Below are positions 50,721 to 62,237 of a DNA stretch of 64,000 nucleotides, piece after piece. Source of the DNA: Roseomonas marmotae (GTDB taxonomy: Bacteria; Pseudomonadota; Alphaproteobacteria; Acetobacterales; Acetobacteraceae); NCBI RefSeq assembly GCF_017654485.1, contig NZ_CP061091.1, forward strand, positions 1,005,501-1,069,500, given 5' to 3'. The notes below the pieces were generated by a model. It had not been told where the DNA came from, did not search any database, and worked only from the letters and a program-made list of their open reading frames with translations. A program made the translations under genes and the position numbers. Each line of letters opens with the position of its first letter. The first letter of the stretch is position 1.

Positions 50721-51716
50721 ATGCTCCGACGCAGTCTGCTGGCGGTCCTGTCGCTGCCGCTTTTTGCCGCCCTGTCGCTTCCCGGTGCGAATCCCGCCCA
50801 GGCTCAGACGGATTACCCGACCCGCGCCATCACCATCGTCGTCCCCTTCGCGGCGGGCGGCCCCACCGATACGGTGACGCGCCTGGTGGCGGAATCCATG
50901 AGCCGCGACCTCGGCCAGTCCGTGGTGGTGGAGAATGTCGGCGGCGCCGGCGGCACGCTGGGCGCCGCGCGCGTCGCGCAGGCGCGGCCCGATGGCTACA
51001 CCCTGCTGCTGCACCATATCGGCATGGGCACCACGCCGAGCCTCTACCGCCGCCTCTCCTATGACGCCGTGGGCGGCTTCGCGCCGGTCGGTCTGGTGAC
51101 CGAGGTGCCGATGACCATCATCACCCGCAAGAACATCCCGGCGAACAACCTGCAGGAGCTGGTGGTCCTGATCCGCAAGGAGCGGGAGAAGCTGAACTAC
51201 GCCAATGCCGGCATCGGCGCCGCCAGCCATCTCTGCGGCCTGCTGTTCCAGAAGGCGATGGACGCGCCGATGACCACCGTGCCCTATCGCGGCACCGCCC
51301 CGGCCATGACCGACCTGATCGGCGGCACGGTGGATGTGATGTGCGACCAGACAACCAATACCACCGAGCAGATCCGCGCCGGCGCGGTGAAGGTCTTCGC
51401 CGTCACGACGCCGCAGCGCCTGGCCTCGCTGCCGGACGTGCCGACCACGGCGGAGGCCGGGCTGCCGGGGATGGAAGTCACCATCTGGCACGCGCTCTAC
51501 GCCCCCAAGGGCACGCCAGAGGCTATCGTGAACCGCCTCTCCCGTGCGCTGCAGGTGGCGCTGAAGGATGAGAAGCTGGTGCAGCGCTTCACGGATCTCG
51601 GCACCGACCCGGTGGCGCAGGAGCGGGCGACGCCCGAGGCCGCCAGCAAGTTCTGGCAGGCCGATATCCTCAAGTGGCGCCCCGTGATCGAGGCCGCCGG
51701 CCAGTACGCCGACTGA
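50721..51716 (+). CDS. TctC/Bug-family periplasmic solute-binding protein
   Basis: 331-aa extracytoplasmic receptor of the tripartite tricarboxylate transporter family. The start ATG 50721 has GGGAGGA upstream. The Sec signal (MLRRSLLAVLSLPLFAALSL) ends near AQA/QTDYP, residue 28. Bug landmarks are YPTRAITIVVPFAAGGPTDTVTRLVAESM, VVVENVGGAGGTLGAARVAQARPDGYTLLL and VPYRGTAPAMTDLIGGTVDVMCDQ. Family members bind carboxylates or similar. The membrane partners (TctA/TctB) are not next to it, as is common for orphan Bug proteins in this group. Confidence 0.93.
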   Translation: MLRRSLLAVLSLPLFAALSLPGANPAQAQTDYPTRAITIVVPFAAGGPTDTVTRLVAESMSRDLGQSVVVENVGGAGGTLGAARVAQARPDGYTLLLHHIGMGTTPSLYRRLSYDAVGGFAPVGLVTEVPMTIITRKNIPANNLQELVVLIRKEREKLNYANAGIGAASHLCGLLFQKAMDAPMTTVPYRGTAPAMTDLIGGTVDVMCDQTTNTTEQIRAGAVKVFAVTTPQRLASLPDVPTTAEAGLPGMEVTIWHALYAPKGTPEAIVNRLSRALQVALKDEKLVQRFTDLGTDPVAQERATPEAASKFWQADILKWRPVIEAAGQYAD

Positions 51717-51826
51717 CAGAGGGACGGAAAGGCCGCCTCTTCCTTGCCAGACGTGCGCTTCCTGCTCTGATATAGGAGTCGCCGCTGAAGGACCGGGGCG
51801 CCTGCCGCCTGGCCCCGGGTCCGCTG

Positions 51827-54800
51827 ATGGCGGGAGAGCGAGGGAGCTTGATACTTGGCGAACCGCCGCCCCGGCCGGAGAGGCCGGGCATGACGGAGCG
51901 GCCAGGCGACGCTATCCTGGGCGGCGGCACGCGTGGGCGCCGGCGCCTGCCAGTACGTCTGCATCTGCTGATTCTCGGGCTGACGGCGCTGCTGCCGCTC
52001 TGGATGCTCGCCGGCTACACCGCCTGGCGCGCGGCCGAGGCGCAGCGCGCCAGCTTCGCCACCGATACGCGTGACGCCGCCCGCAATCTGGCCTTCGTGC
52101 TGGAGCGGGAAATGGTGGGGCTGCGCGGGGCGCTGACGGCGCTCGGCAGCTCGCCCGCCCTGCGGTCCGGCGATTATGCCACCTTCCATGACCAGGCCAT
52201 GGCGCTGCAAAGCGTCGATGGCAGCCGCATCCGCCTGACGGATGCCGCGGGGCGGGTGCTGGTGGATACCAGCCAGCCCTATCGCGAGGCGCTGCCGCAG
52301 GAAAATGTGCCTGCCGACCCGCGCCGGCGGGAGACACTCCTCTCCGATACCCTCTCGGGCGTGCTGGCGCCCGAACGCCCGGACGCGCCGCATCAGGTGG
52401 CGCTGACGCTGGAGGTGCCGCGCGGCCCGGGGCAGGAGCCTCTTTTCCTCAGCATCGGCACGGACCCGCTGCGGCTCTGGCTGGGTTCCCTGCAACGCGC
52501 GGCGCTGCCGCCGGGCTGGGTGGCGCTGATCGCCGATGCCGAGGGCCGCATCATCGCCCGCGAGCCCTATGACGCCAGCGCTCTCGGCCGGCAGTTGCCG
52601 GCCGAGAGCGCCGTCCGCCAAGCCCTGGCCAGCGGCCGCTATTTCGGCTGGTCCCGCGCGCGGGCGCGCGACGGGAGGGATTTGTACACCGCTTGGCACC
52701 GGGTCGGCACCTCGCCCTGGCTGGTGCTGGTGGGCCTGCCCGCGGCGATGCCGGATGGCGTGCTGTTCCGCGCGCTGGCGCCGGTTCTGGTGCTGGGCGG
52801 CGGGCTGCTGCTGCTGTTCACCCTGGGGCTGACCTTCTGGGCGGACCGGCGCATCGCCTCGCCGCTGGCCCGCATGGGCCGGCTGGCCGCCGCCTATGGC
52901 CAGGGTGCGCCGCTGCCCGGCCTGCGCCGCTCCGGCGTCCGGGAGATCGATGCGGTGGGCGAGGCGCTGGTCGACGCCGCCGCCAGCCGGGAGGTGCTGG
53001 AGGCCGAGCGGCTGGAACTGGCGGCGCGGCTGCGAACGGTGCTGGAGAGCACCACCGACGGGGTGCTGGTGCTCGACCCCGACTGGCGCCTGCTCTACCT
53101 CAATGGCCGTGCCCGCCTGCAACTGGGCGGGAAGGGGGATGCGACCGGCCGGGTGCTGCCCGATGCCTATCCCGGCTGGGCCCAGGGCGCCTTCGCCCAT
53201 GCCTATCGCCGCGCCATGACCGAGCGGAAGCCGCAGCGCGTCACGGCCTTCCATGTCGTGCTGGGCCGCTGGATCTCCGCCGATGCCTATCCCTCGGCCG
53301 AGGGGCTGACCATCTTCTTCCGCGACGTCAGCGCGGAGCGCGCGGCGGAGGTGGCGCTGCGGGAGAACGAGTCCCTGCTGAAGGCGGTGCTGGATAATGT
53401 GCCCGTCGGCGTGATGGTGGCCGAGGCGCATTCCGGCCGTGTGATCCTGGCCAACCGGCGGCTGGAGGAGATCCTGCGCCGCCCGCCAAACCTCTCGCGC
53501 GATGCGGCTTCCTATGGCGGCGACTGGGAATGGTACCATCCCGATGGCCGGAAGGTGGAGGTGTCGGAGGCGCCGCTGGCGCGCACGCTGAGCACGGGCA
53601 TGCCGGCGGTGGGCGAGTTCCATACCCGGCGGGGCGACGGCACCCTCTGCTGGGTGCGGATCTCCGCCAGCGCCGTGCGGGATGCGCGGGGGCGGGTGAC
53701 GAGCGCCGTCGCGGCGCTGATGGATATCGATGCCGAGCGGCGCGCCGCCGAGCAACTGCGCGAGAGCGAGCAGCGTTTCCGTACTCTGGCCGAGACGATC
53801 CCGCAGATCGTCTGGTCCGCCCAGCCGGATGGACAGGTGGATTACGTCAACCCACGCCTGCAGGACTTCACCGGCCTCTCCGCCAGCCTGGCGCAGAAGA
53901 TGCTGCCGCAGATCGTGCATCCCGAGGACCAGCGCCGCGCGGAGCGCGCCTGGCGCCGGGCGCTGCATGCGGGCGAGTCTTTCTCGGCGGAACTGCGGTT
54001 GCGGCGGGCCGATGGCGGCTGGCGCTGGTGCGTGGCGCGCGCCCTGCCGGTACGCGACGCGGCCGAGGGCCAGGCGCGCGGCCAGCTCCGCCGCTGGATC
54101 GGCACCGTGACCGATGTGACGGACATGGTGGAGACGCGGGAGGCCCTGGCGCGGCAGGTCGCGGCCCATGCGGCCTCGCGCGAGGCCGCGGTGCAGGCGG
54201 CGGCGGCGCTGGCGGCCTCCGAGAGCCGCTTCCGCCGCTTTGCCGAAGCCAGCCCCGATGTGATGTGGATGACCGATCCCAGCGGCACCACGCGCGAATT
54301 CGTCAGCCCGGCCTTCGAGCGGATCTGGGGCCTGCCCCAGGAAGCCGTCATGGCCAAGCCGGAGCTGTGGCTGCAGGCTGTGCATGCCAGTGACCGGGAA
54401 CGGGTGCTCGATGCCTGGGACGCCGCGCGCAACGGCGGCAATTTCGATGCCGAATACCGCATCCTGCGGCCCGATGGCGGGCAGCGCTGGATCCGTGACA
54501 CCGGATTCCCGATTCTCGACGCGCAGGGCGCCATCAGCCGGCGTGGCGGGCTGGCGCGCGACATCACCTCCGCCAAGGCTGCTGAGGCACGGCAGATGCT
54601 GCTGCTGGGCGAGTTGAATCATCGGGTGAAGAACACCCTGGCCACCGTGCATTCCCTGGCCATGCAGACCGCCCGGACCACCGGCGTCGATTCGGAAGCC
54701 CTGCAACGCTTCCTGTCCGACTTCCAGGCGCGGCTGATGGCGCTCTCGCGCGGGCATGATCTACTGACCGCCCGCACCTGGCGCGGCGCGACGCTGGAGG

Positions 54801-55231
54801 ATGCGGCGCGCGCGGCTCTGGCGCCCTGGCATGCCATGCCCGATCATGGGGAAGGGGAGGAACGCCTGCGGCTGAGCGGGCCGGCGGTCTGGCTGGCGCC
54901 GAAGCAGGCGCTGGGCCTGGCTCTGGCGCTGCACGAATTGGCGACCAACGCGGCCAAGCATGGCGCATTGAGCCGGCCTGACGGCCATATCCATGTCGCC
55001 TGGCACGAAGAGGATGACGGCATGGTCGAGCTGCGATGGCTGGAGGAGGGTGGCCCGCCTGTGCAGGCGCCGAAGCGGCGCGGCTTCGGCACCCGCATGC
55101 TGGAGCGGGGCCTGCCGGCGGAGCTGGGGCCTGGTTCCGCCGTGGTGCTGAACTATGCGGAGGCCGGCTTCTCCGCGACGATCCGCTTCCGTCCGATCAA
55201 CGGGCCGAGGGTGGAGGAGGAGCGGGCGTGA
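51827..55231 (+). CDS. Membrane multi-PAS sensor histidine kinase, HWE/HisKA_2 type
   Basis: 1134-aa kinase. TM1 is at about 44-66, followed by a periplasmic Cache-like domain up to about 300, with TM2 near 305-325 (LAPVLVLGGGLLLLFTLGLTF). A HAMP-like segment is followed by four PAS units (start near 405, 520, 645 and 800; for example FRTLAETIPQIVWSAQPDG and FRRFAEASPDVMWMTDPSG). The phospho-acceptor is H932 in GELNHRVKNTLATVHSLAMQ. The ATPase shows the N box HELATNAAKHGALS and the late WHEEDDGMVELRWLEEGG, typical of HWE kinases. Start uncertain: ATG 51890 has a better GGAGAG ribosome site. The receiver gene follows 19 bases later. Confidence 0.92.
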   Translation: MAGERGSLILGEPPPRPERPGMTERPGDAILGGGTRGRRRLPVRLHLLILGLTALLPLWMLAGYTAWRAAEAQRASFATDTRDAARNLAFVLEREMVGLRGALTALGSSPALRSGDYATFHDQAMALQSVDGSRIRLTDAAGRVLVDTSQPYREALPQENVPADPRRRETLLSDTLSGVLAPERPDAPHQVALTLEVPRGPGQEPLFLSIGTDPLRLWLGSLQRAALPPGWVALIADAEGRIIAREPYDASALGRQLPAESAVRQALASGRYFGWSRARARDGRDLYTAWHRVGTSPWLVLVGLPAAMPDGVLFRALAPVLVLGGGLLLLFTLGLTFWADRRIASPLARMGRLAAAYGQGAPLPGLRRSGVREIDAVGEALVDAAASREVLEAERLELAARLRTVLESTTDGVLVLDPDWRLLYLNGRARLQLGGKGDATGRVLPDAYPGWAQGAFAHAYRRAMTERKPQRVTAFHVVLGRWISADAYPSAEGLTIFFRDVSAERAAEVALRENESLLKAVLDNVPVGVMVAEAHSGRVILANRRLEEILRRPPNLSRDAASYGGDWEWYHPDGRKVEVSEAPLARTLSTGMPAVGEFHTRRGDGTLCWVRISASAVRDARGRVTSAVAALMDIDAERRAAEQLRESEQRFRTLAETIPQIVWSAQPDGQVDYVNPRLQDFTGLSASLAQKMLPQIVHPEDQRRAERAWRRALHAGESFSAELRLRRADGGWRWCVARALPVRDAAEGQARGQLRRWIGTVTDVTDMVETREALARQVAAHAASREAAVQAAAALAASESRFRRFAEASPDVMWMTDPSGTTREFVSPAFERIWGLPQEAVMAKPELWLQAVHASDRERVLDAWDAARNGGNFDAEYRILRPDGGQRWIRDTGFPILDAQGAISRRGGLARDITSAKAAEARQMLLLGELNHRVKNTLATVHSLAMQTARTTGVDSEALQRFLSDFQARLMALSRGHDLLTARTWRGATLEDAARAALAPWHAMPDHGEGEERLRLSGPAVWLAPKQALGLALALHELATNAAKHGALSRPDGHIHVAWHEEDDGMVELRWLEEGGPPVQAPKRRGFGTRMLERGLPAELGPGSAVVLNYAEAGFSATIRFRPINGPRVEEERA

Positions 55232-55250
55232 TACGAGGATCGAGCCTGGA

Positions 55251-55622
55251 ATGGGACTTACAATGGGACTGAACGGGCGGCGCATCCTGATCGTCGAGGA
55301 TGAAGCTCTGATCGCCATGCTGGTGGAGGACGCGCTGCTGGATGCCGGCGCGGATGTGCTGGGCCCGGCGGCCACGGTGGAGGAAGCCCTGGCGCTGTTC
55401 GCGAGCGGCAAGCCGGAGGCGGCGGTGCTGGATATCAACCTGGCCGGCCAGCTCTCCACCCCTGTGGCCGACCGGCTGGCCGATAGCGGCGTGCCCTTCG
55501 TGGTGGCGACCGGCTATGGTGCCGCCGGGCTGCCGGACCGGCACCGCGGCGTGCCGGTCCTGGCCAAGCCCTACGACCCGCGCGAGCTGGTCGAGGCGCT
55601 GGAGAAGCTCTGCCGCGGCTGA
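55251..55622 (+). CDS. Single-domain response regulator
   Basis: 123-aa receiver with no output domain. The acidic pair is VEDEA near residue 17, the phospho-Asp is in VLDINLAG near residue 62, the switch Thr is in VVATGYG and the conserved Lys is in LAKPYDP near 107. It begins 19 bases after the kinase stop, so it is the likely partner. HWE kinases often signal to such stand-alone receivers. The start may be ATG 55251 or 55263. Direct physical partnership is inference. Confidence 0.9.
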   Translation: MGLTMGLNGRRILIVEDEALIAMLVEDALLDAGADVLGPAATVEEALALFASGKPEAAVLDINLAGQLSTPVADRLADSGVPFVVATGYGAAGLPDRHRGVPVLAKPYDPRELVEALEKLCRG

Positions 55623-55637
55623 GGAGCGAGGCGCGCC

Positions 55638-57888
<2,251 letters not shown>

Positions 57889-57892
<4 letters not shown>

Positions 57893-59313
57893 AGCGCATG
57901 CACCTCCAGCGGCAGGTCGGGCCGGGCGGCGCGCCAGTAGAGCCGCCGCACCAGCCCCGCCGCGCCAGCCAGCCGGTAGGCGGCGCTGCCGCGCCAGTCG
58001 GAGAGCGGCGTGAAATCCTGTTCGAGTGCCTCGGCGGCGGTGGCGAAGCTGGCTTCCTCCAGCGGCGCCCCCACCAGCGCGGCCTCGGTCCGGCACGCGC
58101 GGGCGGGGGTGGCGGCCATGCCGCCAAAGGCCAGCCGCGCCTCCGCGATATGGCCGTCCTCGATCCGCAGCAGGAAGGCGGCGGAGAGGGTCGAGATGTC
58201 CTGGTCGTGCCGCCTGGACAGCTTCTCGCAGACGAAGATGGCGCCCGGTAGGGGGCGCGGCAGGTCGATGCGGGCGATGACCTCATCCGGCGCCAGCAGG
58301 GTCTGGCGGTAGCCGGTGAAGAAGGCGCCGGCCTCCACCATCCGCTCCCCCCGCGCCGCCGAGGCCAGGGCGATGCGCGCGCCCAGCGCCAGCAGCGGCG
58401 GCAGCGCATCCCCGATGGGCGAGGCGGTGCCGAGATTGCCGCCCAGCGTGCCCATGCCCCGGATCTGCCGCGAGCCCAGCCGCCGCAGCAGCAGGGCCAG
58501 CGGCGCGAGATCCGGCTCCGCCTCCAGTGCGCGCAGCAGGCGGCCATAGGTGACGCCAGCGCCGATCCGCAGCCCCTCCGGCCCCGCCTCCAGCCGCTTC
58601 AGTTCCGGCACGGCGGAGAGGCAGAGGATGGCGGGCGGCTTCTCCCGCTGCTCGGAGACGCGCAGGCCGAGATCGGTGCCGCCGGCCAGCAGCCAGGCCT
58701 GCGGCATGGCGGCGCGCAGGGCGAGCAGGGAGGGCAGTTCGGCGGGCAGGTGGAATTCCTGCCCTGGGGCGGCGAAATACCCGGCCGCTGGCAGGGAGGG
58801 CGGGGCGGCGGCGCCGTCATCCGCGATACTGGCTTCCGCGATACTGGCGAAGGCACCGAGAATCGGCCGGTAACCGGTGCAACGGCAGAGGTTGCCGGCC
58901 AGCGCCTCATGCACGCTGCCTTCCGCGCCCTCGCTGGCACGCGGATACGCCCAGGCGGACATGACGATGCCCGGTGTGCAGAAGCCGCATTGCGTGGCAT
59001 CGCCCTCCGCCAGGGCATGCTGCACCGGGTGGGGCGCGCCATCCGGGCCGCGCAGCCCCTCCACGGTGCGGAAGCTGCGGCCATGCATCTGCCCCAGCAG
59101 CGCCAGGCAGGCGTTCAACGGCGTGCGGGTGCCGTCCGGCTCCTCCATCACGACGGTGCAGGCGCCGCAATCGCCCTCGGCGCAGCCTTCCTTGGTGCCG
59201 GTCAGCCCGGCCTCCGGCCCGCGCAGCCACTCCAGCAGCGTCTGCCCGGGCAGGGTGCCGGGCGGCAGGCGCCGCGCCACGCCGTTCAGGACGAATTCGA
59301 GGCTTCCGGTCAT
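57889..59313 (-). CDS. xdhA: Xanthine-dehydrogenase-type small subunit (2Fe-2S and FAD)
   Basis: 474-aa subunit that passes electrons from the molybdenum subunit to NAD. The plant-type [2Fe-2S] cluster has C44, C49, C52 and C69. The second cluster has C109/C112 (TQCGFCTPG) and C143/C145 (NLCRCTGY). The FAD domain has LLAGGTDLGLRV near residue 215 and GTLGGNLGTASPIGD near 325. Start: ATG 59313 (MTGSLEFVLNGVARR). The fusion of both cofactor domains in one chain matches XdhA of bacterial xanthine dehydrogenases. Its partner xdhB, which overlaps its stop, is frameshifted. The enzyme may therefore be inactive in this strain. Confidence 0.9.
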
Positions 59314-59360
59314 GCAGGAAGCGAAGCAAATCCCGCGCCGCTGCGGAAGAGCGACGTTAC

Positions 59361-59501
59361 TCAGCGCAGATTGATGCCGGAGGTGGCTCCGCCGTAGAAG
59401 CCGGTGCTGGCGCGGGGGGCGCCGGAGTCGCCGCTGCAGGCGGCCAGCGTGCCGGCCATCAGGGCCACGGCCAGCAGGCGGGCCAGGGTATTGCTGCGCA
59501 T
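59361..59501 (-). CDS. Small lipoprotein, 46 aa
   Basis: A short but convincing gene: AAAGGAG 5 bases before ATG 59501, then MRSNTLARLLAVALMAGTLAAC with the lipobox TLAAC (Cys22). Only 24 residues follow the Cys, Gly/Ser-rich, ending GATSGINLR. It is predicted to be lipid-anchored in the outer or inner membrane. Function unknown. It sits between xdhA and the deacetylase-like gene on the same strand, so it may be part of the same transcript. Confidence 0.72.
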   Translation of the reverse strand: MRSNTLARLLAVALMAGTLAACSGDSGAPRASTGFYGGATSGINLR

Positions 59502-59539
59502 CGTCGCTCCTTTCGCTTCCGCCGCCCGATCCGGGGGCG

Positions 59540-60442
59540 TCAGGGCACCATACCCTCCGGCAGCGCCGCCACATGGTCGAAGATCGCGCCGGCGGTGGTG
59601 ATCCAGACATCTTCCCGCGCCGCCGCGATGGAGGCGAGGGCCTGCCGCAGCGCCCGCAACCGGTAGGGCTGCCCTATCAGGTAGGGATGCAGGGCGATGC
59701 CCATCACCTGCGGCTTGCCATCCCGCACCTGCCGCAGCCTTTCCTCGAAATCCGCCAGGATCATCTCCGCGAACTGCGCCGCGCCGTCCTTGCGGGCGAC
59801 GATGGCGGGGATGTCGTTGACCTCCTGCGGATAGGGGATGGCCAGCAGCCGCCCCGCCCGCGTCGCCATCCAGATCGGCTGGTCGTCGGCGCACCAGTTG
59901 AGGGTGTAGCGATAGCCGGCCTCGGCCAGCAGGTCGGGCGTCACGCGGCTCTCGGCGACCCAGGGGGAGAGCCAGCCGCGTGGCGGCGCGCCCTCGGCCC
60001 GGGCGATGGCCGCCGTGGATTCGGCGATCAGGGCACGCTCATCCGACTCGGGCAGGGTGCTCTGGCGCTCGCTGTTGGTGCGGCCATGGCCGGCGATCTC
60101 GTCGCCCCGCGCGCGATGCGCCGCCACCAGTTCCGGCGCATGGTCATACATGGCGCTGTTCAGCAATACGGTGGCGGGGAGGGACAGCTCGTCCAGCATC
60201 TCCAGCACCCGCCAGGCGCCGACGCGGTTGCCGTAGTCCCGCCATGCATAGTTCAGCACATCCGGCTGCGGTCCGCCGCCGCCATTGGCGCCGGGGGCAA
60301 GCTCGGCGCCCAGGCCCTCACCGAAGGCGAAGTGCTCCAGATTGAGGCCGAGATACACGGCCAGCTTCGCCCCGCCCGGCCAGTCGTATTCCGCCCGCTG
60401 CGGCCAGGGGTGGTAGGCATAGCGGCCGTGGCTCGGCAGCAT
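59540..60442 (-). CDS. Polysaccharide deacetylase-family protein, PuuE-like
   Basis: 300-aa NodB-fold hydrolase. The start ATG 60442 (MLPSHGRYAYHPWPQ) has AAGGAGA upstream. The long frame upstream lies antisense to cydD and is not coding. Fold landmarks are YGNRVGAWRVLEMLDELSLPATVLLNSAMYDHAPELVAA, DEIAGHGRTNSERQS and MGIALHPYLIGQPYRLRAL (catalytic His). Sequence order resembles PuuE-type allantoinases, which would fit purine breakdown with xdhAB downstream, but some homologues are chitooligosaccharide deacetylases. The reaction is therefore not settled. It is divergent from cydD. Confidence 0.83.
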   Translation of the reverse strand: MLPSHGRYAYHPWPQRAEYDWPGGAKLAVYLGLNLEHFAFGEGLGAELAPGANGGGGPQPDVLNYAWRDYGNRVGAWRVLEMLDELSLPATVLLNSAMYDHAPELVAAHRARGDEIAGHGRTNSERQSTLPESDERALIAESTAAIARAEGAPPRGWLSPWVAESRVTPDLLAEAGYRYTLNWCADDQPIWMATRAGRLLAIPYPQEVNDIPAIVARKDGAAQFAEMILADFEERLRQVRDGKPQVMGIALHPYLIGQPYRLRALRQALASIAAAREDVWITTAGAIFDHVAALPEGMVP

Positions 60443-60535
60443 CAATGCGGTCTCCTTCACGGGGGAAGATCGGCATGGCGGGCAATTCACGCGACAGCGA
60501 TACCCTCGCCCGCCGATCCGTTCTAGAAGGCCCTT

Positions 60536-62230
60536 ATGTCCCTGCCCCCGAAGGCCGAGATGGCCCGGGCGCGCGCCCTGCTGTCGGCCGCGGCACGTGA
60601 AAGCCGCGGACGTCTGGCGCGCCCGGTCCTGCTCGGCACTGCCTCGATAACCTGCGGCATTGCCCAGGCCTGGTTCATCGCGCGCCTGCTGGCCACCCTG
60701 CTGGGCCTTGGCGAATCCCCTTGGGGCCAGGCCGGCTGGCCGGAACTGGCCGCCGCGGCCGCCCTGGCGCTGCTCTCCACCGCCCTGACGGTGGCGCAGG
60801 AGCGTGCCCAGGCCGCCGCCGGCGCCGCCGCCCGCGCCAGGCTGCGCAACCATGCCTTCGCTGCCCTGCTGGCCGCCGGCCCGGCCGATGAGCGCCCGGT
60901 CGGCGAGCGCGCCGCCCTGGTGGTGGACCGGATCGAGGCCCTGGACGGCTATTTCTCGCGCTGGCTGCCCGCCGCCATCCTGGCGGTCGCCGGGCCGCTG
61001 CTGATCGCCGTGGCGGTGGCGGCGGCGGACCCGGTGAGCGGCGTGATCCTGCTGGTAGCGGGCGCGCTGGTGCCGGTGGCCATGGCCGTCACGGGAATCG
61101 GCGCGGCGCTGGCCTCCCGCCGGCAGTTCGACGCGCTGCAGGCGCTCTCCGGCCGCTTCCTTGACCGCATGCGCGGCCTGCCGCAGCTGGTGCTGTTCCG
61201 CCGGCAGGAGGCGGAGGCCGAGGCGCTCTCCGGCGCCGCGACCGAATTGCGCCGCCGCACCATGAAGGTGCTGCGCGTCGCCTTCCTCTCCGGCCTCTCG
61301 CTGGAGGCCATCGCCGCGGCGGTGCTGGGCTGCCTCGCCTGGCGCCATGGCCACCTGCTGGTGGGCGGGCATCCGGCGCCGGTGGCGGCGCTCTTCTCCA
61401 TCCTGCTGGTGCCGGCCTTCTTCGCGCCGCTGCGGGCCTTCTCGGCCGCCTATCATGAGCGCATGGCCGCCAATGGCGCCGCCGCCGCCCTGGCGCCGCT
61501 GCTGGAGACGCCGCCCGAGGCCGGCCTGAAGCTGGAGGAAATCCCGCCCAGCCTCGTGGTGACCTTCGAGGGCGTGGGCCTGACCTATGACGCCGCGCGC
61601 GGCGCCGCGCTTTCCGACCTGTCCTTCCGCGTCATGCCGGGGGAGACGCTGGTGCTGGCCGGCCCCTCCGGTTCCGGCAAATCCTCCGTCCTGCGCCTGC
61701 TGATGGGCTTCCGGCGGCCGGATACCGGGCGCATCGCCTTCAATGGCCGCGATGCCACCGCCCTGGCGCCGGCCGAGCTGCGCCGCCTCTCCGCCTATGT
61801 CGGCCAGAAGGCGCATCTCTTCCGCGCCACCATCCGCGAGAACATCGCCCTGGCCCGCCCCGATGCGACGCCCGCCCAGGTAGAGGCCGCCGCCCGGGCT
61901 GCGCGGGTGACGGATTTCACCGCCGACATGCCCGAGGGCCTGGATACGCTGGTGGGTGAGGGCGGCTTCGGCCTTTCCGGCGGGCAGGCGCAGCGGGTGG
62001 CCATCGCCCGCGCCTTCCTGCGCGACGCGCCGATGGTGCTGCTGGACGAGCCCACGGCCCATCTGGACCCCGGCACCGAGTCGGATGTGCTGGACAGCCT
62101 GCGCCGGCTCTGCGCCGGGCGCACCGCCATCATCGCCACCCATTCCCCGGCGCTGCGTGCCCGCTTCACGCGGGTGCTGGAGCTGGAGCATGGCCGCGCC
62201 GCCGCCGGCGCGCGGATGGCCGGGGAGTAA
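60536..62230 (+). CDS. cydD: Cysteine/glutathione ABC exporter subunit CydD
   Basis: 564-aa half-transporter that, with CydC, exports cysteine and glutathione to the periplasm and is needed for cytochrome bd assembly. The N-terminal membrane domain (residues about 25-320) has six hydrophobic segments. The nucleotide-binding domain carries Walker A GPSGSGKS near 379-386, the signature LSGGQAQRVAIARAF near 480, and Walker B MVLLDEPTAHLDPGTE near 500. Its pair cydC begins 7 bases after the stop. The gene order cydD-cydC matches the standard one, and cydAB is probably beyond the window. Confidence 0.93.
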   Translation: MSLPPKAEMARARALLSAAARESRGRLARPVLLGTASITCGIAQAWFIARLLATLLGLGESPWGQAGWPELAAAAALALLSTALTVAQERAQAAAGAAARARLRNHAFAALLAAGPADERPVGERAALVVDRIEALDGYFSRWLPAAILAVAGPLLIAVAVAAADPVSGVILLVAGALVPVAMAVTGIGAALASRRQFDALQALSGRFLDRMRGLPQLVLFRRQEAEAEALSGAATELRRRTMKVLRVAFLSGLSLEAIAAAVLGCLAWRHGHLLVGGHPAPVAALFSILLVPAFFAPLRAFSAAYHERMAANGAAAALAPLLETPPEAGLKLEEIPPSLVVTFEGVGLTYDAARGAALSDLSFRVMPGETLVLAGPSGSGKSSVLRLLMGFRRPDTGRIAFNGRDATALAPAELRRLSAYVGQKAHLFRATIRENIALARPDATPAQVEAAARAARVTDFTADMPEGLDTLVGEGGFGLSGGQAQRVAIARAFLRDAPMVLLDEPTAHLDPGTESDVLDSLRRLCAGRTAIIATHSPALRARFTRVLELEHGRAAAGARMAGE

Positions 62231-62237
62231 GCGCGCC

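Noticed and set aside
51497..54757. A 1086-codon minus-strand frame over the sensor kinase
   Set aside because: Low-complexity Gln/Arg/Ala/Gly composition without motifs. The opposite strand encodes a fully domain-resolved kinase.
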